The translations under genes were made by a program, and so were the position numbers. This document shows, in pieces, positions 1-9,060 of a stretch of 11,104 nt of DNA (its first letter is position 1; every line of letters starts with the position of its first letter). Location of the stretch: NCBI GenBank assembly GCA_027579435.1, contig JANBPK010001783.1, positions 1 through 11,104 on the forward strand, read 5' to 3'. This DNA comes from Candolleomyces eurysporus (lineage: Eukaryota > Basidiomycota > Agaricomycetes > Agaricales > Psathyrellaceae). The notes under the pieces were generated by a model. The model did not search any database. It was not told the origin of the DNA and worked only from the letters and a program-made list of their open reading frames with translations.

Positions 1-1
1 C

Positions 2-133
2 GGCGACGGTTCAACTACTGGTACAGGGACAACGACGGGTACGGGCTCCACCACCGGCGACGGTTCAACTACTGGTACAGGGACGACGACGGGTACGGGC
101 TCCACCACCAGCGACGGTTCGACTACTGGTACA
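2..133 (+). repeat. 54-bp in-frame tandem repeat (18 residues)
   Basis: Near-identical units start at 2 and 56, and a third at 110 diverges after about 24 bases. The unit encodes GDGSTTGTGTTTGTGSTT. Downstream to about 330 the same Gly-Thr-Gly-Ser-Thr-Thr theme continues in degenerate form. The array probably extends left of the window. Such arrays change length easily by slippage or unequal crossing-over. Confidence 0.85.
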
Positions 134-1734
134 GGATCCACTACAACCGGAGATGGGTCGACAACAGGGACGGGTTCCACCACGGGCACAGGCTCTACCA
201 CAGGGGCTGCTCCTGGTGACGGTTCAACGACTGGCACTGGATCTACCACCGGCTCAACGACAGGATCCACCACGGGTACTGAGTCAACTACAGGAACTGG
301 GTCGACAGGGGGAGGACACACAACAGGAGATGGTTCAACAACGGGTGCAGGTTCATCAACAGGAACAACTGGTCCCCCAACTGGTCATGATCAAGGATCC
401 ACCACTGGATCGACCACCGATCCCAACTCCAACCCTGGCACAGGGACAGGATACACAACAGGCGGCGGAACGAACTCTGGTTCTAACACAAGTGGAGGCT
501 CAACGTCCGGAGGAGTGACAACTCCTCAGCACGCTCCCGGTGGCGAAAAGGGCAGTTATGGTGGAGGGAAATCGTCGTCCGAGGGAGACAATAACCCCGC
601 CCATGAAGTTCGATGGACTGGGCCTGTTACGAGCACTTTCATTCCACCAGAATATGCCACTGCCGCTGCCCCAACCTACCTCGCTGCTCAGACCCAATGG
701 AGTGGAACGACTACCTACGAAGGGAGGACTTGGGTTCAGACAACTCTTGTGACCCCGATTACGACCGTTATCACTTCAACGACCGTGTAAGTTTTCGTTC
801 AGCACTCTCAATCCTCATCTGACATGGCTTTGACAGCATTACATCTGTTGGGCAGGCTCCTATAACTACCAAAGTGCCCCTCACAACCGTTATTCCTGCT
901 GGAACGGTGATTATCAGCGCGGATATTGCCGAAAAAAAAGAAGAGCTCAAATACAGTTCCCATAGTTGCTGGCGCACTCGGAGGTACGCACTTTTCCATC
1001 GTGGCAATGTACCAAAGCTGACTCAATATCTCATACCTGAAGGTGTTGCTGTTCTCGCCATCGTCGGGATCATCGTCTTCATTGTTGTTCGACGACGACG
1101 TCGACGCTTTGCCGCATTCGCTGACTCCGACTACGACCCAACCATCAGGTCGAGCAGATCGCGTGCAGGAGGCATCACACCTTTCCCGTTCCGTGCTCCC
1201 GAAGAAACTGGAGGCCTCTCCGCTGGCAATATGACTGAAGTGAGAAGGAACGACACCATCAAGACATTCCTCGACAAGGGAGATTCATCTATGTCTCCTC
1301 AAAGGCAACTCACCGTACGGAATCCGAACTCGTCTCCGAGTGCGAACCAAACGAGAACGTCTGTCGACGAGGGGTCAAACGGTGGACAGAGTTCTAGAAT
1401 GTCGTCGATGTACACTCAAGGTCCTTCACCGAGTCCGCTCAACGTTGGCCAACCTCTTCGCTATAACGCTAGTCAGCGTTTACCGTCGACCGTATCCGGC
1501 GATTCTGATATTGGACGTGCAGGCTCGAGCAGCGCAGGACTGGGAATGGCGCGTTTGCAGGAAGAGAATGCATTGGGCCCTTTCCATGATGCCAATCGTG
1601 TAGAGGACGACGATGACCCTTTCCTGGATAATAGGCCACCTCACAGTGTTTTCGTTCACGAAGATGGCGGAAGTATCAGGAGCTCTCGGATGGGCGAGGG
1701 TGTTCATGGGTATGGTGCGGTATCTTCTCGCTGA
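2..1734 (+). CDS. Ser/Thr/Gly-rich stalked single-pass membrane protein, 5' partial
   Basis: Exons read as 2-786, 837-983 and 1043-1734. Introns 787-836 (GTAAGT...CAG, CTGAC at 819) and 984-1042 (GTACGC...AAG, CTGAC at 1018) are typical of basidiomycetes. The visible protein is about 540 residues. The first ~190 are low-complexity Thr, Ser and Gly, probably an O-mannosylated outer stalk. A Thr/Val/Ile-rich stretch (TTYEGRTWVQTTLVTP) follows, then PIVAGALGG and the membrane segment VAVLAIVGIIVFIVV capped by RRRRRR, so the C-terminus should be cytoplasmic. The ~210-residue tail is Ser/Asn/Arg-rich and disordered, with an acidic EDDDDPFLD patch. This architecture resembles fungal wall-sensor-like or Mid2-like proteins, but I see no named domain. 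The signal peptide lies outside the window. The frame breaks at A8 (932-939): dropping one A makes exons 1 to 3 continuous (1,624 nt becomes 1,623). The gene is therefore either miscalled or freshly broken. Confidence 0.8.
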
Positions 1735-2201
1735 AAATTTTCTCTTTGGCCTCGATTCAACCCTTTATGAGTTCTTTTTTCTTGAGCACTTTCTCGACGT
1801 CTCAGAATACAATGTTCAGTGTATAGTATGTACGACGCATTTCCTTTACAGCTCTAGTCAAACAAGGCTTTTCTACTTAGGTGTGCGAATATGAGGACTA
1901 GCTACATTGACAGGTTTCGTTACTTTTCTCATTACGGAAGACCATGCTTCGTTCATCAGGAAGGGCAGTCCGGTTTGATAATATCAAGCTAACGTTCAGG
2001 ACCCGTGTAACAGACCTACTCCATTACGACTGATGTGGATTGTTAAACGCACTGATCCTAGGATTTTCCCCGCAGCAACAGAAAACAAGGAATCAATGTG
2101 CACAACCAACATCCACAACTCACGCTCTAATTCTCAGGCTCAAGCGCTCCCACGTCTTTCCCTCTCTCCTTGCATGCTTCCACCATTACCCACAGCACGA
2201 G
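1735..2201. other. Intergenic spacer: 3' flank of stalk gene and 5' flank of DUF6533 gene
   Basis: No convincing gene is seen. The first part is T-rich, as expected of a 3' untranslated region. The last ~60 bases before the ATG at 2202 are pyrimidine-rich (about 2150-2195), a common feature of fungal promoters and leaders. No clear TATA box was found. Short open frames here lack coding character. Confidence 0.5.
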
Positions 2202-3889
2202 ATGGAAACATTCGCCAGTCAGGAAAAGGTGCTTGAAGCTACTATACACGCCTATGCTACGACGAAGCATGTACAGGTCAGTGGCTCTTTTCTTTCTCGT
2301 GTCCCTACAAGCTCTTGCTCTAACCCTATGCTACTCTAGTAGTATTTGGTAGGTTCGATTGACTTGTGCAGTCTGTGAGACGCAACATATGAGATGGGTT
2401 GAGTGACGACGCAATCGAGCAGATGGTCGCAGGATATGCTGGTGTCGTAAGTCCTCGTTGAAATACGTACTGGAGAGTCCTATCTCACTGACTTTCATTC
2501 ACCGCACACCAGGTCTCCGATTATCTGCATACACTTCCCGATGAGGTTGGTTAAGAGTCATATTCGCCCGTCCCTTTAGCTTTTACAATGTTCTCCCTTG
2601 GCACCAATCCAGCTTCGATTTATGTGGCCCTCCCCATTCAGCCTACCGAAAGTGCTGTTTTTCTCGCTGAGATACTACATCTTGGCTCATGGCGCTTTGG
2701 TGATATACCGTCAGTCGAGTCTTCTCGATTGAGAGGTATCCCGAATCTCATTTGCGCTCGCAGAGGCGGTATCGACGGGCCATTCTCCGGAAGTTTGCAG
2801 AGTTGGCTTCGTTCGCATCACGGGTGAGACTTCATTCAGACTGCAGACTTACCGAATACCTGATTCTTCAGTAGTGTCGTCTCTGATCGTCGTCAGTATC
2901 TCTGAAGGTTTGGCACCGTGTCTATGAATCCTAGGCTCACACTCACCATTTATCAGCAATCATGTTCGTTAGAGTTTACGCATTCTCCGGGCAAAACAAG
3001 AGGCTCCTTGTGGCTCTGATATTCCTATTTGTCGTAAGTCATGTTTTATTGTCTGTTCCTTCACCCACAGATTAACCATTCCTGACCAAGTCGATCCACG
3101 GTAGTGGTCTTTACCTTATCATTCGATTCTTGGGAACCGTAAAATGCATGCCCTTCTCCATATCGTGTCATTGGGTCGCTTGATCTTACGAGCTTAACCA
3201 TATTATAGACGTTGAACTCGTAATCCCAGATCTCGTCTGCATGCCGGTGGTAGCAGATAGTGCATTTCTTGGGGGGGTTTATGCAACATTTCTAGCCAGC
3301 GCAGCGGGTAAGGTCTTTCCTGTAAAGTGGTTGGGGTTGGCGCTGACCGAGTTAATCTCGACAGTCGTTATGGTTATCATGGTCGCTGTTGCTTACCTTA
3401 AACATCGGGGTTTGAGAAGCGGTTTATTCAAGGTCTTTTACAGGGACGGGATATTTTACTTCGTGTGCTTATCTGGTGCGTAAGCTCCTCTCTCTGAGCT
3501 GCAACCCCGAATTGACGTTGCCTAACCATGTCATTAGTCCTGGCAGCAGTGAACATGCTCTCGCTTCTTGTTCTAGCGGTGAGTAATACCTAAAGGAATT
3601 TTGGATTTACTGAATATGGTCTTTCAGGATGCTGGACTCAAATATCTTCTTGGACAGTACGTTCATTCCAACGATAGTAAAAGAGCCGGCCTCACGTCTA
3701 TGATCAAGAGTTCAGATTGATTTACACACTGTCCTGTCCACCAGAATGCTTTTGCATCTTCGCACCTACGCCCATAAAGAGATGCTGGACGAGTCTGGTA
3801 GCAATGGTGCTCCTGGATCGAGAATTCCTTTGCGTGTTATCCAGTTTCGTCACCCGCAGCCTGTCGACGAGCGTGTGGACTATCGATAA
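2202..3889 (+). CDS. DUF6533-type multi-pass membrane protein
   Basis: I read twelve exons: 2202-2276, 2423-2446, 2513-2545, 2613-2709, 2764-2823, 2872-2907, 2957-3033, 3091-3166, 3209-3475, 3538-3578, 3628-3656, 3709-3889. Together they make 996 nt, or 331 residues plus TAA. The family signature is clear: SDYLHTLPDE joined to LRFMWPSPFSLPKVLFF, then SPEVCR, a FVRVYAFSGQNKR loop, and near the end FYRDGIFYF and LHTVLSTRMLLHLR. DUF6533 proteins are fungal, mostly Agaricomycete, membrane proteins with about seven hydrophobic segments and no established function. The length is normal for the family. The start ATG gives METFASQEKVLEAT, a plausible hydrophilic N-terminus. The tail after the last helix is polar and probably cytoplasmic. 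The least certain parts are the 146-nt first intron, the weak donor at 3167 (GTCATT) and the acceptor at 3708. No internal stop remains, so the gene looks intact. Confidence 0.8.
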
Positions 3890-4130
3890 CCCCTAGATGT
3901 TACTCAAGCATTTCGCTATCTTCGAGACAGACTCGTCGTTGATTTAAACGCATTTTAGGAGCCTCGAGGTCACAAAATGGAGAAACTACGAGCTCGATGA
4001 GTTTTTCACCTCAAAACAAAGATGACTGATGTAAATGGCACCTATTATTGATAATCGATGTGTCCTAAGGGGCTGGCGTAGATAAATACATAGGTCGAAG
4101 CGCCAGCTCATTCTAACGCAACAGAAATAC

Positions 4131-4582
4131 CTCCCTTCCAGAACCCATTCATTAGAAGTCAGAACCCCTGCCATATTCCCAAAGAGCTTCGCACCCGCCT
4201 CCTTTACCTTCTTCTTGTCCCCCACCTTCTCGTACACCTTCTCCATGATTTTAACCCCTCCTTCTTCATCCTTCTCTTCGTCTCCATTAGTGGAACCAGG
4301 AGACGGGCTTTGAGGTTGGGATCACAAACCCACACCACCATCGCTTGCCACCTCCAACACTCATGATCATCGTCCTACACACTTTGCGTAGCCTATCAGT
4401 TTGGGGCGTGGTATGAGTGCAGGCGCGTCAGGTACATTCAAAACCATAGATTGCAAGCGCTTCTTGGCGCTCTGCCTTGGTCTTGAAAGTGCTTGTGCAC
4501 GAAGTGAAGATTTATTGATACCCCGTGCTGTCATAAGCCGAATTGCGAACGCTGAAGCGTCGAAGCCGATAATCACATTAGG
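4131..4582 (-). other. Exon-like segments of unknown protein, possibly a remnant
   Basis: On the minus strand a frame open from 4321 down encodes an acidic then lysine-rich stretch: DEEKDEEGG, then MEKVYEKVGDKKKVKEAG, then AKLFGNMAGVLTSNEWVLEG. It ends at a possible donor (GTATTT at 4130). Upstream on that strand, 4582-4367 gives IPNVIIGFDASAFAIRLMTA and a basic stretch, and follows a possible acceptor (CTCTAG). The two could be neighbouring exons, but the linking intron is not convincing, and I do not recognise the protein. The opposite strand is also open over 4401-4589, which weakens the case. Confidence 0.25.
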
Positions 4583-4993
4583 AATATAACTAGAGATTCA
4601 CAGGGACTAATTTCCAGCATTGGTGAACCTAGTCAGACCCAGACATCTATCTGTTGAGTACTCTACATTTTTCTTTCATTTGCTTATAGATTACGATACT
4701 CTACTTTATATTATCTCTCTCTATTCGATACTCTCATCGACCGTCTCCTATTCTCGTTTCATCTTGGACTCTCGATTAGTGTATGGGCTTGTTTGCTTGT
4801 GTCAGCCCGATTGTTACTTTATATTTCGCCTCGTCTCGTCAGCCGTTCCCTCAGTTCTTTCTATTAGACCTGAGGGTACGTACATCCATTCATCTCGCTT
4901 TTACGACTTTACTTACCAGTAGATATAGTCTCATTCAGCTATCTACTAGCATCCCCGCTGTCTTCCTATCGCTGTCAGCCTCTCTTTTCGACA

Positions 4994-5100
4994 CTATCAT
5001 CCACGTCGCGGAGGAGAAGCGGAACGACGGTGGGGATGTTGAGAAGGCCGGGTAGGGATCAATCCGGTGGTCGTGAAGAAGCTAAATATGTACTCAAGCC
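4994..5100 (+). pseudogene. Relic copy of the 3' end of the seven-TM-like gene
   Basis: About 107 bases match 7653-7763 closely, with scattered substitutions and one 4-base gap after the stop. The frame encodes IIHVAEEKRNDGGDVEKAG followed by TAG (5053-5055). The gene at 6353-7714 has IHIAQEKPNDGGDVEKA at the same place. Similarity runs past the stop into the 3' flank (ATATGTACTC then AAGCC or GAGCC). Upstream of 4994 I see no trace of the membrane helices, so only the tail survives. It is best explained as the remains of a duplicated paralogue. Confidence 0.75.
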
Positions 5101-6352
5101 TTTATATATATATGAAATCATGTTTTATAGACATGCCTCGACTACCAATCTAACCTTGCCATCAGGACATATGTATGATTAGCTATCACACCGCCTTGCC
5201 CCGGGCTTCTTCGCAATGTGTCATGCACTGCTGATTGTTCCTGGAGATTAGGGAGGCTAAGAACCATCTTTCATCGTGAAGGCAAATGATTGTGAAGCTT
5301 CTCCATTGTGGGTGTCAAAGGGGTGAATTAAAATGTGATTTACCTCCGGACCATCCCTTGCCCACCTCAACACAGCATGGGAACGAAAAGAGAGGTAAGA
5401 AAACGAAAATGTTCTCAGCGCTTGAAACAGTCCAGTTTGTAACTCCGACTTGAAACTTGAATGCGTTGAAACGGTCCTCGTGCCAAACTCTCATATACTG
5501 CGGTGTCAAGATCGGGAAAGCGTTTGAAATGAGACTTGCCTTGACCAGAGTCTGGGAAGGGTTGATCGACTGCCCCATTCTCACTTCCTTATATGCATTT
5601 GCAATTCATTGCCCTTCTGCTGACATTGATTGTGATTGTTCTGAATGCAGAGCAGGATAATCATCCTGTACCATCTTTCTGGGTTCTATAAATGACTCGA
5701 AGAAACCAAATAGTCATAATGAATTGGTCGACGCCCAAAGCCCATACAAAAGACGCTTCTTTCCAGCGCTGTGAGATACTATCAGCGGCGTCCAGGTCGA
5801 AAGTATTCCAGCTCATCTCTGCCATCTTGCCCAATACCTTCCAAGATTGATATGGAACAACGAATGGAGCTCCTCTTCACGAGAACGCGATGCCTGGATA
5901 TTCCTTCCAGCGAGAAGCAATCATGATTGGTAAGGCCATCAACTTTCAACGCGCCCACTTCGTTCTTCTCAGGAGTAGCTTCATGAGTGGAGCTACTCAA
6001 AACCATACTTGTCTTCATTGATAAAGTCCATGTCAGGGAACCGATCATCGTGAAGGCTCCGGGCGCCTGCGCCCAAACTCCACCGGTGATAAGATCTGTG
6101 GGGGAAGGTACTCAGGACCTTATCTATTCGCACTACGTGAGGAATCCACATCCACCGCTAGAGCAGAGGCGTTTGTGTGCCCGGTCGTGTGTGATACACC
6201 GTGGTATTCATCAATCAGGGGTGTCTACGAGGTCGCTAGTGTGAGCGCCGATCAAGAAAAAGATAGAGGAGTTCGTTCTGGGTAAGGAGAATCGAGATAA
6301 GCTAGGCGCGAAGACGGCGCACCAATCCATAAAACCTAGCAGCCGTGCCAGC
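5101..6352. other. Gene-poor region without recognised genes
   Basis: About 1.25 kb lie between the relic tail and the seven-TM-like gene. A short TA run sits at 5103-5113. Open frames of 67-89 codons occur on both strands (for example minus 5782-6048), but none has a recognisable motif or convincing splice partners. The right-hand end must contain the promoter and leader of the gene starting at 6353, though no clear core promoter element was identified. Confidence 0.5.
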
Positions 6353-7714
6353 ATGGGTTCGCCCATCTCCATCAAAATTGCACCCTCAGCAGCAATGAGC
6401 GACAATGGGATGGAACATCTGCTCACAGTACAGGCTCGAGCTATTTATGCAAACTATAGCATCTCCATGGTGGTGGTTGGTATGTCAATTTCCGTTCATC
6501 CGTGGATCGCCCAAAGTGATACGCCCTATGCTCTTAACCATCTAGGTATTCACCTTTTCATGGCGCTATATGGTCTCTCGGCTTTCCTAGAGACGCCAAA
6601 GCCTCTTAGGAAGGGCCGAAAGAGATACATAGCAGTCAGTTTCGTGATAACAACTTTATCCGCCCTCAGCGCGTCGCTTGACATGGCGGATTACTTCCAA
6701 ATACTGTTCAAATCCACCTCACTGGATCATTGGGCAGAGCTAGTTTACGGCTCCCTCGAAGAATGGCGATATTTGGCTAGCAGCGCGGGCCTTGGGCTGG
6801 TTATTACGATTGGTGACGCACTGCTGGTGAGTGCCGTAGCCTGATTTTTTCCAGCCGTCTGCTGGAAAGACTCACGGGTTGTTTACCACAGGTGTATCGC
6901 TGTTATATAGTTTGCATGGAATATTGGTGGGTGATAATCCTCCCCATAATTACGTCCCTGTCCGCTCTAGGTCTGTGTCATGTCCGCTTCAAGTGCAATT
7001 CATGCTGATTAAATCGCCCGGAATCATAACGCATAGTTCTCTTCTTCATGACGGATTACCCAACAGATCAAGGGGATCGTGCTCTCAACTATTCAGTCGC
7101 CTCCACCCTGCTAACTGTGTCAACCAACATCATTGTCACAACTCTGATCACAATCCGTCTTCTTCGTGCACGTCGGACACTGGCAAAGCTCTTGCCATCA
7201 GCGGATGTGCGAGTCTACACTGGAGTGATCGCCATTCAAGTCGAGTCCGCCGCTCCTCTCACCATCTTTGGCACCATTAACGGCGCAATAACACTTTTAC
7301 GAATGGGTAGCGCTATATCTTGGAATTCCGGAGGAATGAGAGTCTGGGGCACTTTGATCGAAGGCCTTTTCTACTCATTCTGCGTGAGTTGGCTAATTGA
7401 ATCCTTCTCATCGATGTTGATTTTTTGACTTTACTCAAAGGGATTATCGCCACACATGATCATATTCCGCGTGACCACTGGCCGTTCCTTCACCAACTTC
7501 CCCTCAGCCAAGGACGGTGTCCTAACCAACCCGATTCAATTTGCTCACCGAACTGCCGAATCATCTTTCCTCCAATCGACGGTGAATCGGGAATTTGGCC
7601 GAAACCGTGTTGCCGATACCGAACAAGGACCGGATGGCAGCATCCAGACGTCCATGATCCACATCGCGCAGGAGAAGCCGAATGACGGTGGGGATGTCGA
7701 GAAGGCCNGGGTAG
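6353..7714 (+). CDS. Fungal seven-TM-like integral membrane protein
   Basis: I read five exons: 6353-6479, 6546-6826, 6892-6970, 7037-7383 and 7441-7714, giving about 368 residues once the N at 7708 is ignored. Key blocks are IYANYSISMVVVG joined to IHLFMALYGLSAFLETP, then RKRYIAVSFVITTLSALSAS, GDALL joined to VYRCYIVCMEYWWVIILP, a helix with NIIVTTLITIRLLRARR, VESAAPL, and LSPHMIIFRVTTGRSF. These are typical of a large Agaricomycete family of uncharacterised multi-pass proteins. The C-terminal ~75 residues are polar and end in DGGDVEKAG. With the N counted, the frame would miss its stop; without it, GCC GGG TAG ends the protein exactly as in the relic at 4994-5100. The ATG at 6353 has A at -3 and G at +4, but ATGs at 6395 or 6410 are also possible and would give a shorter outer end. 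The first intron (6480-6545) is 66 nt and has no stop. Confidence 0.8.
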
Positions 7715-7763
7715 AGATCAATCCGGTCTGTTGGTCTGAAGAATTTGAATATGTACTCGAGCC
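7653..7763 (+). repeat. Functional-copy partner of the 4994-5100 relic
   Basis: This segment holds the last ~20 codons, the stop and ~50 bases of 3' flank of the seven-TM-like gene. It aligns directly with 4994-5100. The offset of about 2.66 kb and the same orientation point to an old tandem duplication. Confidence 0.75.
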
Positions 7764-7990
7764 AGCTCAAGCTCTCCTTGCAGTCGTGTTTTGTTGTATT
7801 TCTAGGCCTGTTGTATTTACAAGTCCTGCCTCGCTTCGCTACGCTTCAGAATCCAAGACTACGGCTCAAGTATACTTGTGGAATGTTAGTTTGTGAAGTC
7901 TATGGTCAAATTTTCAAGTTCTTCTTGATATTTGCGTGCTTGTGGACGTACAGATCCTTATCTTTTTGCTGTTGTAATAACCCTGAAAGC

Positions 7991-8020
7991 CGGCTTCGCC
8001 GCAACGCCCGCTACTCGGGC
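7991..8020. repeat. Pair of small GC-rich hairpins
   Basis: CGGC-TTC-GCCG (7991-8001) and GCCCG-CTACT-CGGGC (8006-8020) can each fold, with stems of 4 and 5 bp. They stand out as a GC-rich patch in mixed-composition intergenic DNA. Function is unknown; they could be part of a dispersed palindromic element or chance. Confidence 0.4.
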
Positions 8021-8059
8021 CGCCAACACTAGAGCTCGCTCTTAGGAGGTTGACATACT

Positions 8060-8073
8060 AAGTTGTACCTTGT
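8060..8073 (+). repeat. 14-bp direct repeat, left copy
   Basis: AAGTTGTACCTTGT occurs here and again at 8279-8292 with 205 bases between. The copies are identical. No terminal inverted repeats were found next to them on the inner side. Confidence 0.6.
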
Positions 8074-8144
8074 AATCGGAATGAAGATCTTATCACTGCT
8101 TTATCTGCTCTTCCCTGCTGTTCCTGAGACTCCCTTCATGTTTT

Positions 8145-8195
8145 GTAGCTGCGCTCGCTGACGCACGCCTGCGGCGTGCTCGCGCTCGCGCTCGG
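8145..8195. repeat. GC-rich palindromic patch with CTCGCG repeats
   Basis: The patch contains a perfect 7-bp stem GCACGCC-TGC-GGCGTGC (8163-8179) followed by two CTCGCG units. It is strongly CG-rich compared with its flanks. It could be a short dispersed element; no coding or RNA-gene signal is seen. Confidence 0.45.
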
Positions 8196-8278
8196 GAGAT
8201 GGGAGCCTGAGGATGGATGACCAAATGGCGGCTTGGAACACTGGTCTTTTTTTCTCCAAGGCGCCTACAAGCACCCAC

Positions 8279-8292
8279 AAGTTGTACCTTGT
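8279..8292 (+). repeat. 14-bp direct repeat, right copy
   Basis: This is identical to 8060-8073. The two copies bracket the GC-rich patch at 8145-8195. Confidence 0.6.
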
Positions 8293-9060
8293 TTACTCGT
8301 CAAAATAAAATCCGGCCAGGATTCGCGATGCGCGATGTGTGCTGTGAGAAATCTACATACGGTTGCTAACCCGCAGCAGGGGCATGCGCTCGCACACGAG
8401 TGAACGCAAGTAGTCGAGAAAATAACGAATGAGAGGGTAAATATAGCGTGAGAGGTAAATGCCATACACTGACGTCTTTCTTACATAATCTACCAANGGG
8501 GGGGGTGATCTCCCAGCCATATGCAGCACCGTCCCGATGTACCTCTGACGGTTGACATGAAATATGCAAAATACCCGTGCTTATTTCCTGCTAGGCATAG
8601 TTTCGCAGCGCACTCTGTGGCTCGAGCTTAGGTGTGTATCCCAGAGTATTTGTGCCTCGTATTCATCTCTTGGAGACAATGTCACAAAAGTCACAATAAA
8701 AAATGGGATCAGTGGCGCGCCTGTATGACTGTGCAGTGAGGGTCAAAGCAAAAAAAAANAATTACTCAAGTCAGGCGGTCAACTCTACAGAATGGAGAAA
8801 GAGCATATTTAGAAAAGGCCGGTCAAATAGAGCCGCCAAGGAATAAACAGCTGTAAACTGATCGAGGACATATCTCTATAGATTTTAGGGGGATGTAGAG
8901 AAGATAGGTCAGTCGTGCCTAAGATCGGGCCACTCCTGTCGTACTGGTACGAGTTGTCCAACTGTATGAAACCCTCCTCCGCCCCTTCTGTCATCGATTT
9001 CTTGATAATTTTTCCAGAACATCGCTTCCGCCTGTCCGAGTCTGACCTGCTGAAGCTGAT

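Larger units (their letters stand above)
7764..9060. other. Gene-poor region with small palindromes and two N positions
   Basis: About 1.3 kb contain no gene that I can support. Contents are a T-rich 3' flank of the upstream gene (to about 7980), GC-rich palindromic patches near 7990-8020 and 8145-8195, a 14-bp direct repeat (8060 and 8279), an N before a G8 run (8497) and an N after a long A run (8759). Open frames here are below 100 codons and look random. Confidence 0.5.

Noticed and set aside
153..518. 121-codon Gln/Pro-rich open frame inside the repeat region
   Set aside because: It is an out-of-frame reading of the Thr/Ser/Gly repeat and has no recognisable start context or domain.
2340..2349. 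Possible microexon within the 146-nt first intron of the DUF6533 gene
   Set aside because: With the best acceptor (2339) it would begin with an in-frame TAG; a six-base exon would need a weaker acceptor. A single longer intron is simpler.
2350..2362. GGTTCGATT resembling a tRNA B box
   Set aside because: It does not match the full B-box consensus, has no A box or cloverleaf around it, and lies in the first intron of the DUF6533 gene.
2588..2827. 79-codon open frame starting MFSLGTNPAS
   Set aside because: The family-matching frame is one base over (RFMWPSPFSLPKVLFF), so this is a shadow of the DUF6533 exons.
5103..5113. TA-rich run as a promoter TATA box
   Set aside because: It sits directly behind the relic tail, with no gene starting nearby on either strand.
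5782..6048. Minus-strand 88-codon open frame
   Set aside because: It has no motif, no splice partners and no context. It cannot be distinguished from a chance frame.
7715..7896. C-terminal extension of the seven-TM-like protein past 7714
   Set aside because: It exists only if the N at 7708 counts as a base; the paralogous tail shows a stop at this point.
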